From Cognatilysobacter claricitrinus (GTDB taxonomy: Bacteria; Pseudomonadota; Gammaproteobacteria; Xanthomonadales; Xanthomonadaceae): a stretch of DNA of 64,000 nt. The stretch's first letter is position 1; every line of letters starts with the position of its first letter. Positions 26,301 through 34,053 of this stretch are shown here, piece after piece. The stretch covers positions 930,001 to 994,000 of the forward strand of contig NZ_BAAFZV010000001.1 in the NCBI RefSeq assembly GCF_045866565.1. Reading direction: 5' to 3'. A model generated the notes under the pieces. The model searched no databases, was not told where the DNA came from, and saw only the letters and a program-made list of their open reading frames with translations. The translations under genes were made by a program, and so were the position numbers.

Positions 26301-27174
26301 GGCGCCCACCCTTCGAATGCGCGAACAACGACGGGACCGCATTGATCGCCACCAGGCAGACGAACGACGCGACCAGCAGCAACGCGGCGATCGCGATCGC
26401 GCCGTTGTAGTCGTATTCCTCCAGGCGGATGGTGATCAACAGCGGCGCGATCTCCGTCTTGTACGGAAGATTTCCCGCGATGAAGATCACCGAGCCGTAT
26501 TCGCCGAGCGCACGGGCGAACGCGAGCGAGAAACCGGTGAGCGCGGCGGGCAGTACTTCCGGAACCACCACGCGCCGCCACGTGGTGAAACGCGAGGCGC
26601 CGAGCGACGCGGCAGCTTCTTCCTGCTCGCGACCCAGCGATTCCAGCACCGGCTGCACGGTGCGCACCGCGAACGGCAGGCCGATGAACACCAAGGCGAT
26701 CACGATGCCGATCGGCGTGTACGCGATCTTCAAGCCCAGCGATTCGGCGTACTGCCCGACCCAACCCTTCGGCGAATAGATCGCGGTGAGCGCGATACCG
26801 GCGACCGCGGTCGGCAGCGCGAATGGCAGGTCGACCAGCGCATCGAGCAGGCGTCGCGCGGGGAAGCGATAACGCACCAGCACCCAGGCGATCAGCACGC
26901 CGGCCAGGGATGCGATCACCGCCGCGACGAACGAGGCGCCGAAGCTCAGCGCCAATGCGTGCTGCACGCGTTCGTCGCGGATCGCGCGCAACCAGCCCTC
27001 CGCGCCGAGCCCCGCTGCGCGCACCGCGAGCGCGAGCAAGGGCAGCAGCACGACGGCGCCCATCCACGCCATGCCCAGCCCGAGGCTCAGGCCGAAGCCG
27101 GGCAACGGCGAGCGCCGCGCACGTCGGGGCGTGCGCGGCATCGGGCCTTCGATGGCGGTCGCCGCGGACGTCAC
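26293..27174 (-). CDS. cysT: sulfate ABC transporter permease CysT (CysU)
   Basis: The protein has 293 residues with six membrane segments, starting at a GTG that overlaps the sbp stop codon (GTGA). The EAA loop is in EEAAASLGASRFTTWRRVVVPE and the family signature is GEYGSVIFIAGN. It pairs with CysW in the sulfate importer. The N-terminal 25 residues are basic and cytoplasmic. Confidence 0.95.
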   Translation of the reverse strand: MTSAATAIEGPMPRTPRRARRSPLPGFGLSLGLGMAWMGAVVLLPLLALAVRAAGLGAEGWLRAIRDERVQHALALSFGASFVAAVIASLAGVLIAWVLVRYRFPARRLLDALVDLPFALPTAVAGIALTAIYSPKGWVGQYAESLGLKIAYTPIGIVIALVFIGLPFAVRTVQPVLESLGREQEEAAASLGASRFTTWRRVVVPEVLPAALTGFSLAFARALGEYGSVIFIAGNLPYKTEIAPLLITIRLEEYDYNGAIAIAALLLVASFVCLVAINAVPSLFAHSKGGRRG

Positions 27175-28172
27175 GGGTGATAGATGCGGTCGAAGAAGCC
27201 GCCGTCGGCGAAGTGCTGCGCCTGCGCCTTCTTCCAGCCGCCGAACGCGCCGTCAATGGTGACGAGCTTCACCTTGGGAAAGCGTGCGAGATCCGCGGCC
27301 GGAACAGCGGCGTTATCGATGGGGCGGAAGAAGTGTTTCGCCGCGAGCTGCTGGCCTTCCGGCGAATACAGGAAGCGCAGGTAGGCCTCGGCCTGCTTGC
27401 GCGTGCCGTGTTTCGCGACGTTCTTGTCGACCCACGCCACCGGCGGTTCGGCGAGGATCGACACCGACGGCACCACGATCTCGTACTTGCCGGCATTGCC
27501 CGGCTGCGCGAGCGTGAGCAGCGCTTCGTTCTCCCACGCGATCAGCACGTCGCCGATGCCGCGTTCGACGAAGGTCGTCGTCGCGCCGCGCGCGCCGGAA
27601 TCGAGCACCGGCACGTTCTTGAACAGCTTCGCCATCCAGTCGACCACCTTGTCGCCGTCGCGCAACTGCTGCGAGGCATACGTCCACGCGGCCAGGTAGT
27701 TCCAGCGCGCACCGCCCGAGGTCTTCGGGTTCGGCGTGATCACCGCGACGCCCGGCTTGACCAAGTCGCCCCAGTCCTTGATGCCCTTCGGGTTGCCCTT
27801 GCGCACCAGCAACACGATGGTCGACGTGTAGGGCGCACTGTTGTGCGGAAGGCGCGTCTGCCAGTTCGCCGGTAGCAGCTTGCCGTTCTGCGCGATCGCA
27901 TCGATGTCGCCGGCGAGCGCCAGCGTCACCACGTCGGCTTCGAGCCCGTCGATCACCGAACGCGCCTGCTTGCCGGAACCGCCGTGCGATGCGCGGATGT
28001 CCAGCGTTTCGCCGGTCTTCTGCTTCCACTCGGCGGCGAAGCGCGTGTTGACGTCCGCATAGAACTCGCGCGTCGGGTCGTAGGAGACGTTGAGCAGTTG
28101 CAGGTCTTTCGCGTGTGCGGCGCCGGCGATCAGCGTCGCGGCGAGCACGGCGGTGCGGAGCAAGGTCTTCAT
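27171..28172 (-). CDS. sbp: periplasmic sulfate-binding protein
   Basis: The protein has 333 residues. A clear signal peptide (LLRTAVLAATLIAGAAHA) is followed by a type II binding-protein fold. The sulfate-site motifs are LNVSYDPTREFY, SHGGSGKQARSV and NPKTSGGARWNYLAAW, as in Sbp/CysP. It delivers sulfate, or thiosulfate, to CysTWA, which is encoded downstream. A strong GGAGG-type site lies close to the ATG (GGGGGGAGG read in reverse as CCTCC on the minus strand is absent, so initiation may rely on the upstream porin gene, 18 bases away). Confidence 0.95.
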   Translation of the reverse strand: MKTLLRTAVLAATLIAGAAHAKDLQLLNVSYDPTREFYADVNTRFAAEWKQKTGETLDIRASHGGSGKQARSVIDGLEADVVTLALAGDIDAIAQNGKLLPANWQTRLPHNSAPYTSTIVLLVRKGNPKGIKDWGDLVKPGVAVITPNPKTSGGARWNYLAAWTYASQQLRDGDKVVDWMAKLFKNVPVLDSGARGATTTFVERGIGDVLIAWENEALLTLAQPGNAGKYEIVVPSVSILAEPPVAWVDKNVAKHGTRKQAEAYLRFLYSPEGQQLAAKHFFRPIDNAAVPAADLARFPKVKLVTIDGAFGGWKKAQAQHFADGGFFDRIYHP

Positions 28173-28190
28173 GGGGGGAGGCCTCTGCGG

Positions 28191-29612
28191 TCAGAAGGAA
28201 ACTTGGGCGCGGGTGAAGAAGGTCTTCTCGGTTTCGCGATCGGCGCCGGCGGCCGCACCGCCGTCGAAGTCGGCTTCCGAATAGTTGGCGACGAGCTTGA
28301 GGTTCTGCGTCAGGTACCAGTTGACGCCGACCGTCCACGCGCGCGCGCGGCGTGCCGATGCGGCGGGGTCGGCGAACAGCGGGAAGGCGTCGTCGTCGAT
28401 CTCCAGGGCGCCGATGCGCGCCGCGAGTTCCACTGCACCGAAGCCCGCGCCACCGACGTTAAAAGGATGGTTAGGCCGCGTGACGCCGCGATAGGACGCG
28501 TCCTCGCCGGTCAGTACCCAGCTCGCGGCGAGCTGCCAGGCGCGGTTGTCCAGCGACGCCGAGGTCGCGCCGACGCGCACGTCCTGCTTGGACTCGATGT
28601 ACTCGCCCAGCACGCCGAACGGGCCGACGTACCAGTACGCCTGCGGCGACCAGCGACGCCGCTCGCCGTCGGCCAGCACCGCGGCGCGGTAGCCGAAGAA
28701 CTGCACCTGGCCCGGCGTGCGGTAGCGGGGCAGCGCGTTCGCGCCGCTGCCGGTGACGTCGCCGGTGCTCGCGGCCAGGCCGAAGCCGAGCCCGGACGCG
28801 GCGCTCGCATCGTCGCGGAACGGTTCCCAGAACACGCGCGCGGCGTATTCGAGGTGCGTGTCCGGGTTGCTCGACGTCGGCGCGTCGCGGCCGTCGGGTG
28901 CGCCGTTGAAGGCGCCGGCCGCATACGTCAGCCCGTTGCCGAACTCGCCCTGCAGCTGCACGCCGTAGTCGCGATTGGGCGCCAGCTCCGACGGCAGGCC
29001 GAGTTCCATGAACGTGGTCGCGCCGGACGACTGCAGGCGCTCCAGGCCGAGCGGCGTCTTGAACTTGCCGGCGCGCACCGTCGCGCGCGGGTCGAACTTC
29101 AGGTCGACGTAGGCATCGGCGATGGTCGCGCTGTCGCCGGCGAACTCCGGCATCACGCGGAAGCCCACCAGCTTGCCGAAGCTGCCTTCGAGGATGGGCT
29201 GCACGCGGCGCAGCAGGAAGCCGTCGTTCTGCGGCAGTGCGCGGTCGTCGATCCACGCGCGGCCGTCGCCCTGCACCAGCCCGCGCAGCTTCACCTCGAC
29301 GCCGTCGCTCGCCGGCGACTTGAACGACACGCCCTTGGCCGCGCTCACGGTCAGCGTCGACGCGGTCGCCGCCTTGTTCGCGCTGTCCTCGGCCTGCAGC
29401 TCGAGCTGGCGTTCGATCACTTTCAGGCGCTGGTCGAGATCGGCGAGCGACGGGCCGGACGCATCGGCGTCGGCGGGTACACCGAGCTTCTGTTCGAGCA
29501 CGCGCAGGCGTTCGGCGAGTTGCTCGACGGTGGGTTGCGGCGTGGCCTGCGCGTGCACGGCACCGGTGGCGACGAGCAGCGCGATCGCGAGCAGGGTGGG
29601 ACGTGGCGACAT
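28191..29612 (-). CDS. OprO/OprP-type porin with N-terminal coiled coil
   Basis: The protein has 473 residues. A signal peptide (TLLAIALLVATGAVHA) is followed by a coiled coil of about 60 residues (TVEQLAERLRVLEQKLG), which forms a periplasmic trimer stalk. A beta-barrel of the phosphate-selective porin family (PF07396-like) follows, ending NYSEADFDGG and a terminal aromatic (AQVSF). The second of two ATGs, at 29612, has GGAG seven bases before it. The family is named for phosphate and polyphosphate porins, but here it is inside a sulfate-uptake operon, so sulfate is the likely solute. Sulfate specificity is inference. Confidence 0.88.
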   Translation of the reverse strand: MSPRPTLLAIALLVATGAVHAQATPQPTVEQLAERLRVLEQKLGVPADADASGPSLADLDQRLKVIERQLELQAEDSANKAATASTLTVSAAKGVSFKSPASDGVEVKLRGLVQGDGRAWIDDRALPQNDGFLLRRVQPILEGSFGKLVGFRVMPEFAGDSATIADAYVDLKFDPRATVRAGKFKTPLGLERLQSSGATTFMELGLPSELAPNRDYGVQLQGEFGNGLTYAAGAFNGAPDGRDAPTSSNPDTHLEYAARVFWEPFRDDASAASGLGFGLAASTGDVTGSGANALPRYRTPGQVQFFGYRAAVLADGERRRWSPQAYWYVGPFGVLGEYIESKQDVRVGATSASLDNRAWQLAASWVLTGEDASYRGVTRPNHPFNVGGAGFGAVELAARIGALEIDDDAFPLFADPAASARRARAWTVGVNWYLTQNLKLVANYSEADFDGGAAAGADRETEKTFFTRAQVSF

Positions 29613-29670
29613 CGGGATCTCCATGAAATGAGTGGTCGCGCGTCCGGTCGTCCGGTCGGCGCGTATCGGG

Positions 29671-29865
29671 TCAGCGTCCGTCCACCCGCAGCTTCTGGCT
29701 GCGCGTGATCTGGACGATGCGCGCACTGTGCACGACGACCTCGACCGAGCCGTACTGCAGCTCGCGCAGCGCGGCGAGCACGGCTTCCTCGGCTTCGGTG
29801 ACCGGTATGGCCAGCCGCGGCGGCTCCCGCCGTTGCGGCGTCGTCGGAAAGGGCGTGGTGGTCAT
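29671..29865 (-). CDS. YezD/DUF2292 family small protein
   Basis: The protein has 64 residues; the C-terminal 40 (LRELQYGSVEVVVHSARIVQITRS) match the DUF2292/YezD family. Its members are frequently encoded next to sulfate-transport or cysteine-synthesis genes and have no known activity. It lacks cysteines and membrane segments. Its ATG overlaps the stop of the upstream Rrf2 regulator (ATGA), so the two are translated together. Confidence 0.85.
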   Translation of the reverse strand: MTTTPFPTTPQRREPPRLAIPVTEAEEAVLAALRELQYGSVEVVVHSARIVQITRSQKLRVDGR

Positions 29866-30299
29866 GCGGGCGTCTCCACGGCGAGTGCGTCACCGGCGGC
29901 GAGCGCGTCGACGCTGACGCCATCGAGCACCCGCGACAGCGCGTCGCGGGCCTCGCGCATCACCGCGCGCAGGCCGCAGGCCTCGGGGTCCGGACATTCG
30001 GGGCAGGGCTTGTAGGCGGTGACGCTGGCGCAACGTACCGGCGCGAGCGGGCCGTCGATCACCCGGATGACGTCGCCGAGCATGATTCGCGCGGCAGGTC
30101 TTGCCAGCGAATGCCCGCCGCTGGGCCCGCGTCGGCTGTCGACCAGGCCGGCGTCGCGCAGCTCCACGAGGATGGCCTCGAGAAACTTCTCCGGCGTGCC
30201 GCTGCGCTCGGCGAGCGCACGCGCCTGCAGCCGCGCGCCGTCCGCCTGCGCCAGCGCGCTCAGGGCACGCAGTGCGTACTTGGCCTTCATCGTCAGCAT
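29862..30299 (-). CDS. Rrf2 family transcriptional regulator
   Basis: The protein has 145 residues. The winged helix-turn-helix begins MKAKYALRALSALAQ and includes LAERSGTPEKFLEAILVELR and the wing RRGPSGGHSLAR. Four cysteines at 90, 99, 102 and 108 could hold an iron-sulfur cluster or zinc, with spacing unlike IscR. It is the first gene of an operon with sulfate-uptake genes, so a sulfur- or redox-sensing role like CymR is likely. An 8-bp inverted repeat overlaps its start codon and probably is its own operator. The alternative start, three codons later, has slightly better spacing to GGGAA. Confidence 0.9.
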   Translation of the reverse strand: MLTMKAKYALRALSALAQADGARLQARALAERSGTPEKFLEAILVELRDAGLVDSRRGPSGGHSLARPAARIMLGDVIRVIDGPLAPVRCASVTAYKPCPECPDPEACGLRAVMREARDALSRVLDGVSVDALAAGDALAVETPA

Positions 30300-30322
30300 T
30301 TCCCAGTCACCATGTGGGAAAT
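30298..30322. promoter_or_regulatory. inverted repeat at the sulfur operon start, putative Rrf2 operator
   Basis: ATTTCCCA-N9-TGGGAAAT, perfect 8-bp arms (30298-30305 and 30315-30322), overlapping the regulator's ATG. Such dyads are the usual size for Rrf2 dimers. It also lies in the shared region with the divergent importer genes. Confidence 0.6.
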
Positions 30323-30400
30323 CTGCCGGGCGACCCGCCCGCGCGGAAACGGCGGGTGTTCATCAGGTCATGCCGGGCCGGCATGTGCGCGTCACGCCGG

Positions 30401-30406
30401 TACGAT
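30401..30406 (+). promoter_or_regulatory. -10 box of OppC-type permease gene, leaderless spacing
   Basis: TACGAT, six bases, then the ATG at 30413. No Shine-Dalgarno sequence lies between. Confidence 0.5.
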
Positions 30407-30412
30407 GATCGC

Positions 30413-31243
30413 ATGCGTTCGCCGCTGCCGACCCTCGCCCGCACCAGCCTTGCCGTCCTCGCCGTGCTGGCGGTCGCCTGCACGGTCGGCCCGTGGCTGT
30501 TGCCGTTCGACGGGCAGTCGCCGGACTGGAACGCGTTGTCGGTTGCGCCGGGCGTCGCAGGGCACGGCTTCGGCACCGATGCCATCGGCCGCGACGTGCT
30601 CGCGCGCACGCTCGCGGGCGGACGGCTTTCGCTGGGCATCGGCGTGCTGTCGAGCGTGCTCGCGCTGTTCATCGGGTTGACGTATGGCGCGGTGGCCGGC
30701 CTTGCGGGCGGGCGCGTCGAACGCCTGTTGGTGCGCGCGCTCGACGTCATCAGCGCGATTCCGTTCCTGCTGGTCGTGATCCTGTTGCTCACGTTGTTCG
30801 ACCGTTCGCTGACGTTGCTGCTGGCGGCGATCGGCGGTTACGTATGGATCGATTTCGCGCGCGTCATGCGCAGCGAGGCCGCGCGGCTTCGCAGCGCACC
30901 GTTCGTGCTCGCCTCCGAAGCGATGGGCGCGACGTTCGGGCAACGCCTGCGCCTGCATGTCGTGCCCAACCTGTTGCCGCTGGCGATGGTCTATCTCGGC
31001 CTGATCCTGCCGCAGGCGATCCTCGTCGAGAGTTTTCTCGGCTTCCTCGGCCTGTCGATCGACGAGCCGGGCGCCAGCTGGGGTTCGCTGCTGGGCGACG
31101 GCGTGCAGGAACTCGACAGCGCGCCGTGGACGCTGCTGTTTCCCGCCGCGTTCCTCGTCACCACGCTCGCCGCCTTCCAGATGCTGGGCGACGGCCTGCG
31201 CGACTGGCTCGACGTGCGCACGCGTCCGCAGGCGGCGGCATGA
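30413..31243 (+). CDS. peptide/nickel-type ABC transporter permease (OppC/YejE-like)
   Basis: The protein has 276 residues with an N-terminal membrane helix, the OppC N-terminal segment GTDAIGRDVLARTLAGGR, and five more helices. The coupling helix is ASEAMGATFGQRLRLHVVPN. It forms one half of an oligopeptide-type importer channel. The partner OppB permease and the binding protein are not in this window. The downstream ATPase gene overlaps by four bases. The substrate is unknown. Confidence 0.9.
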   Translation: MRSPLPTLARTSLAVLAVLAVACTVGPWLLPFDGQSPDWNALSVAPGVAGHGFGTDAIGRDVLARTLAGGRLSLGIGVLSSVLALFIGLTYGAVAGLAGGRVERLLVRALDVISAIPFLLVVILLLTLFDRSLTLLLAAIGGYVWIDFARVMRSEAARLRSAPFVLASEAMGATFGQRLRLHVVPNLLPLAMVYLGLILPQAILVESFLGFLGLSIDEPGASWGSLLGDGVQELDSAPWTLLFPAAFLVTTLAAFQMLGDGLRDWLDVRTRPQAAA

Positions 31244-32802
31244 GCGCACTGCTCACGCTGCGCGATCTCGACGTGCGCGCGGGCGAGCGTCGCCTGCTCG
31301 CACTGCCGCAATTGGACCTGCACGCGGGCGAGTGCACCGCGCTGGTCGGCGAGAGCGGCAGCGGCAAGAGCCTGACCGTGCAGTCGTTGCTCGCCTTGTT
31401 GCCACACGGCCTGCAGGCGCGCGGCGTGTTGTCGTTTGATGGCCGCGACATCGCGCTCGATTCGCCCGCGCATCGCGCGCTTGCCGGTCACGGCCTCGCA
31501 TGGGTGCCACAGGATCCTCTCGCGTCGCTGCATCCGCTCAAGCGCGTGGGCGTGCAACTGGTCGAGACGTTGCGTGTCGTGCGCGGCCTGGCATCGCGCG
31601 ATGCGTCGATCCAAGCACGTGCACTGCTCGATCGCGTGCAGCTACCGGAACCGGACGCCGCGCTGCGTCGCTATCCGCACGAGTTCTCCGGCGGCCAGCG
31701 CCAACGCATTGCGATCGCATTGGCGCTCGCGACGCGGCCGCGCGTGCTGGTCGCGGACGAACCGACCTCCGCGCTCGATGCCCGCATCGCGCGCGACGTG
31801 CTGCGCCTGCTCGACTCACTGCGCCGCGATGACGGTCTCGCGGTGCTGCTGGTCAGCCACGACCTTCCGCTGGTTGCCGCGCATGCGCAGCACGTGCTGG
31901 TGCTGCAGCGGGGCGAGCTGGTCGAAAGCGGCGCGGCACGCGACGTCCTCGAACGGCCGGCGCATCCGTACACGCGCGAGCTGGTCGCGAGCGAAACCGT
32001 GGGCGACGTCGGCGCCGCCGCCGAAGCGCCGTCTTCCGACGTCGTGCTCGAAGCGCGCGACCTGCGCCTGCGCTACCCGCGTGCGCCGCGCGACGCGCTC
32101 GACGGCGTCGACCTGGTCCTGCATCGCGGCGAAGCGCTGGCGCTGGTCGGCGAAAGCGGCAGCGGCAAGAGTTCGCTCGGCCGCGCGCTGCTGCGGCTCG
32201 TGCGACACGCGCGCGGGGAAGTACGCCTGCACCACGATGGCGTCGCGCACGACCTGCTGCATCTCCCGCCGAGGATGCTCCGCGAAGTGCGACGCGCGAT
32301 CGGCGTGGTGTTCCAGGATCCGTATGCGTCGCTCGACCCGCGAATGCGCGTCGTCGACCTGGTCACCGAGCCGTTGCGACTGTTCGGCGCGCGCGATGTC
32401 GCGGCCTTGCGCGAGCGTGCGGGGGAATTGCTGCGCGACGTCGGCCTCGACGCGGCGATGCTGGATCGCCATCCGCACCAGTTCTCCGGCGGCCAGCGCC
32501 AGCGCATCGCGATCGCGCGCGCGCTGGCGAACGATCCGGCGCTGCTGTTGTGCGACGAGGCGGTGTCCGCGCTCGACGCACATCACCGCATGGCCATCCT
32601 GAATCTTCTGGACCGGCTCAAGCGCGAGCGGCGCCTGTCGCTGCTGTTCATCACCCACGATCTCGCCGGCGCTGCGCGCGTGGCCGAACGCATCGCGGTG
32701 ATGGAGCAGGGGCGGATCGTCGAGATCGGTGCGACGCGCGACGTGCTCGCGTCGCCGCGGCATGCGCATACGCGGGCGCTGCTCGACGCGCGCCCGGCGT
32801 AG
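31240..32802 (+). CDS. ABC transporter ATPase with two nucleotide-binding domains (OppDF/YejF-like)
   Basis: The protein has 520 residues, two fused ABC domains. The first has GESGSGKSLT and FSGGQRQRIAIAL; the second, from about residue 270, has GESGSGKSSLG, FSGGQRQRIAIAR and LLCDEAVSALD. Each domain carries a Walker B aspartate-glutamate or equivalent; the first is VLVADEPTSALD. It is typical of YejF and GsiA, which drive peptide or glutathione uptake. It works with the permease directly upstream. The gene is convergent with the membrane protein at 32812. Confidence 0.92.
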   Translation: MSALLTLRDLDVRAGERRLLALPQLDLHAGECTALVGESGSGKSLTVQSLLALLPHGLQARGVLSFDGRDIALDSPAHRALAGHGLAWVPQDPLASLHPLKRVGVQLVETLRVVRGLASRDASIQARALLDRVQLPEPDAALRRYPHEFSGGQRQRIAIALALATRPRVLVADEPTSALDARIARDVLRLLDSLRRDDGLAVLLVSHDLPLVAAHAQHVLVLQRGELVESGAARDVLERPAHPYTRELVASETVGDVGAAAEAPSSDVVLEARDLRLRYPRAPRDALDGVDLVLHRGEALALVGESGSGKSSLGRALLRLVRHARGEVRLHHDGVAHDLLHLPPRMLREVRRAIGVVFQDPYASLDPRMRVVDLVTEPLRLFGARDVAALRERAGELLRDVGLDAAMLDRHPHQFSGGQRQRIAIARALANDPALLLCDEAVSALDAHHRMAILNLLDRLKRERRLSLLFITHDLAGAARVAERIAVMEQGRIVEIGATRDVLASPRHAHTRALLDARPA

Positions 32803-32811
32803 TCCAGGAAA

Positions 32812-33060
32812 TCAGAGCAGGCCGCCGCCGAGGTGCAGGCGGATCACCGCGACGATCATCACCGCGACGTTGATCAGGAGGCCGGCCTTCGCGCGGCCGC
32901 GGTGTCCGTCCCGGCTCAACGCCATGCCCAGCGCGGCGAGGATCGCGCCGAACGCGGCGAACGGAATCACCAGCCAGTTCATCGCGCCCAGCAGCGGAAT
33001 CAGCGCGAGCAGCATCCACAGCAGCATGCCGATGCCCCAGAGCAGGCTGATCAAACCCAT
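32812..33060 (-). CDS. small membrane protein, 82 aa
   Basis: The protein has 82 residues with three hydrophobic segments (LLWGIGMLLWMLLALIPLLG, VIPFAAFGAILAALG and LINVAVMIVAVIRL) separated by a basic loop (SRDGHRGRAK). It resembles small DUF4190-like proteins but I cannot name the family. A GAGGTGAC site precedes the ATG. It lies nine bases after the chorismatase stop on the same strand, so it may be the last gene of the pigment operon. Confidence 0.75.
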   Translation of the reverse strand: MGLISLLWGIGMLLWMLLALIPLLGAMNWLVIPFAAFGAILAALGMALSRDGHRGRAKAGLLINVAVMIVAVIRLHLGGGLL

Positions 33061-33069
33061 CGTGTCACC

Positions 33070-34053
33070 TCAACCGTGGCAGCCATCGATTTCCAGGCGC
33101 AGTTCGCGCCGGCACACACGCGCATGCAGCACCACGCGCGGCGCGGACGGTGCGGCGGCGGCGAGCGCGCCGTCCACCGCGTCGACCTCGCCGGCTTCGC
33201 GCACATACGCTTTCAACAGCGTCGACGCGCCGAGTTGCGGCGACAGGTCCGGGCGACGCGTGCGCGCCACGCCGATCAGCGCGCGGATGTTTTCCAGCGT
33301 CTCGTCGAGCTGCGCATTCGAGCAGTCGGCATGCAGGGATTCGTGACCGCGGATCGACGCGGTGCCCGACAGCAGCAACGGCATGGGCGCGGGCGGCAGC
33401 ATCGCGCGGGCGAAGCTCGGCGGCTGCGGGCCGTACTGGCGCGGGTAGCGGTAGGCGCTGACCTGGCGCGGGTTTTCCAGCGGCACGCCCGGTGCGCGCG
33501 ACGCCAGCCAGTACACCTGCAGACGACCGTTTCGGTGCACGCGACCGATCGCGGTGGCCGCCGGCAGCGACGCGGTCGACAGCGCCTCGCCCAGCCCTTC
33601 GGCGCGACCGACGCAGAAGTGCTTGTAGCGCTCCTCGTCGCCCTCGCCGACCGTGATGTCGTCGAGGTAGTTCCAGATGCGCAGCAGGTGCGGATAGCCG
33701 AGCGTCGCGGTGTGCGTGCGCAGCGCGGTGTAGGCATGGTGCGCGGCGGCGCGGATGTCGCCGTCGACCTCCAGCACGTCCATCGCGGCGACGAGTAGCG
33801 CGCCATCGTGCGCGTAGGCGAGGTCGTCGATGCGACCGGCGACCACGTGGCCGCCGCTGCGCCACACCTCGAACGGTGCGTCGCCACGCGGCTGCAGCGC
33901 GACGCGGATCAGTCGCGGATCATCGGAATGCGGTGCGGCGTCGCCGAACGCGACCACCGCGAGCACGTCGGGCGACGCGAGCAGGCTGTCGAGCGCCTCG
34001 TGCGAATACGCGACCGACAGCGCCGGCGCGCTGGTCGACAACGGCAGGGTCAT
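33070..34053 (-). CDS. xanB2: chorismatase (3-hydroxybenzoate synthase, XanB2/Hyg5 type)
   Basis: The protein has 327 residues of the chorismatase family (FkbO/Hyg5/XanB2). It converts chorismate to 3-hydroxybenzoate, and in XanB2 also 4-hydroxybenzoate, plus pyruvate. Family segments seen are YPHLLRIWNYLDDITVGEGDEERYKHFCVGRAEGL and SGTASIRGHESLHA, which bind the substrate (cited here in short form: LRIWNYLDDI and GTASIRGHES). The product is the starter unit of xanthomonadin-type aryl polyenes. It overlaps the flavoprotein gene upstream by four bases. The ligase at 6811 is the expected next enzyme. Confidence 0.9.
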   Translation of the reverse strand: MTLPLSTSAPALSVAYSHEALDSLLASPDVLAVVAFGDAAPHSDDPRLIRVALQPRGDAPFEVWRSGGHVVAGRIDDLAYAHDGALLVAAMDVLEVDGDIRAAAHHAYTALRTHTATLGYPHLLRIWNYLDDITVGEGDEERYKHFCVGRAEGLGEALSTASLPAATAIGRVHRNGRLQVYWLASRAPGVPLENPRQVSAYRYPRQYGPQPPSFARAMLPPAPMPLLLSGTASIRGHESLHADCSNAQLDETLENIRALIGVARTRRPDLSPQLGASTLLKAYVREAGEVDAVDGALAAAAPSAPRVVLHARVCRRELRLEIDGCHG

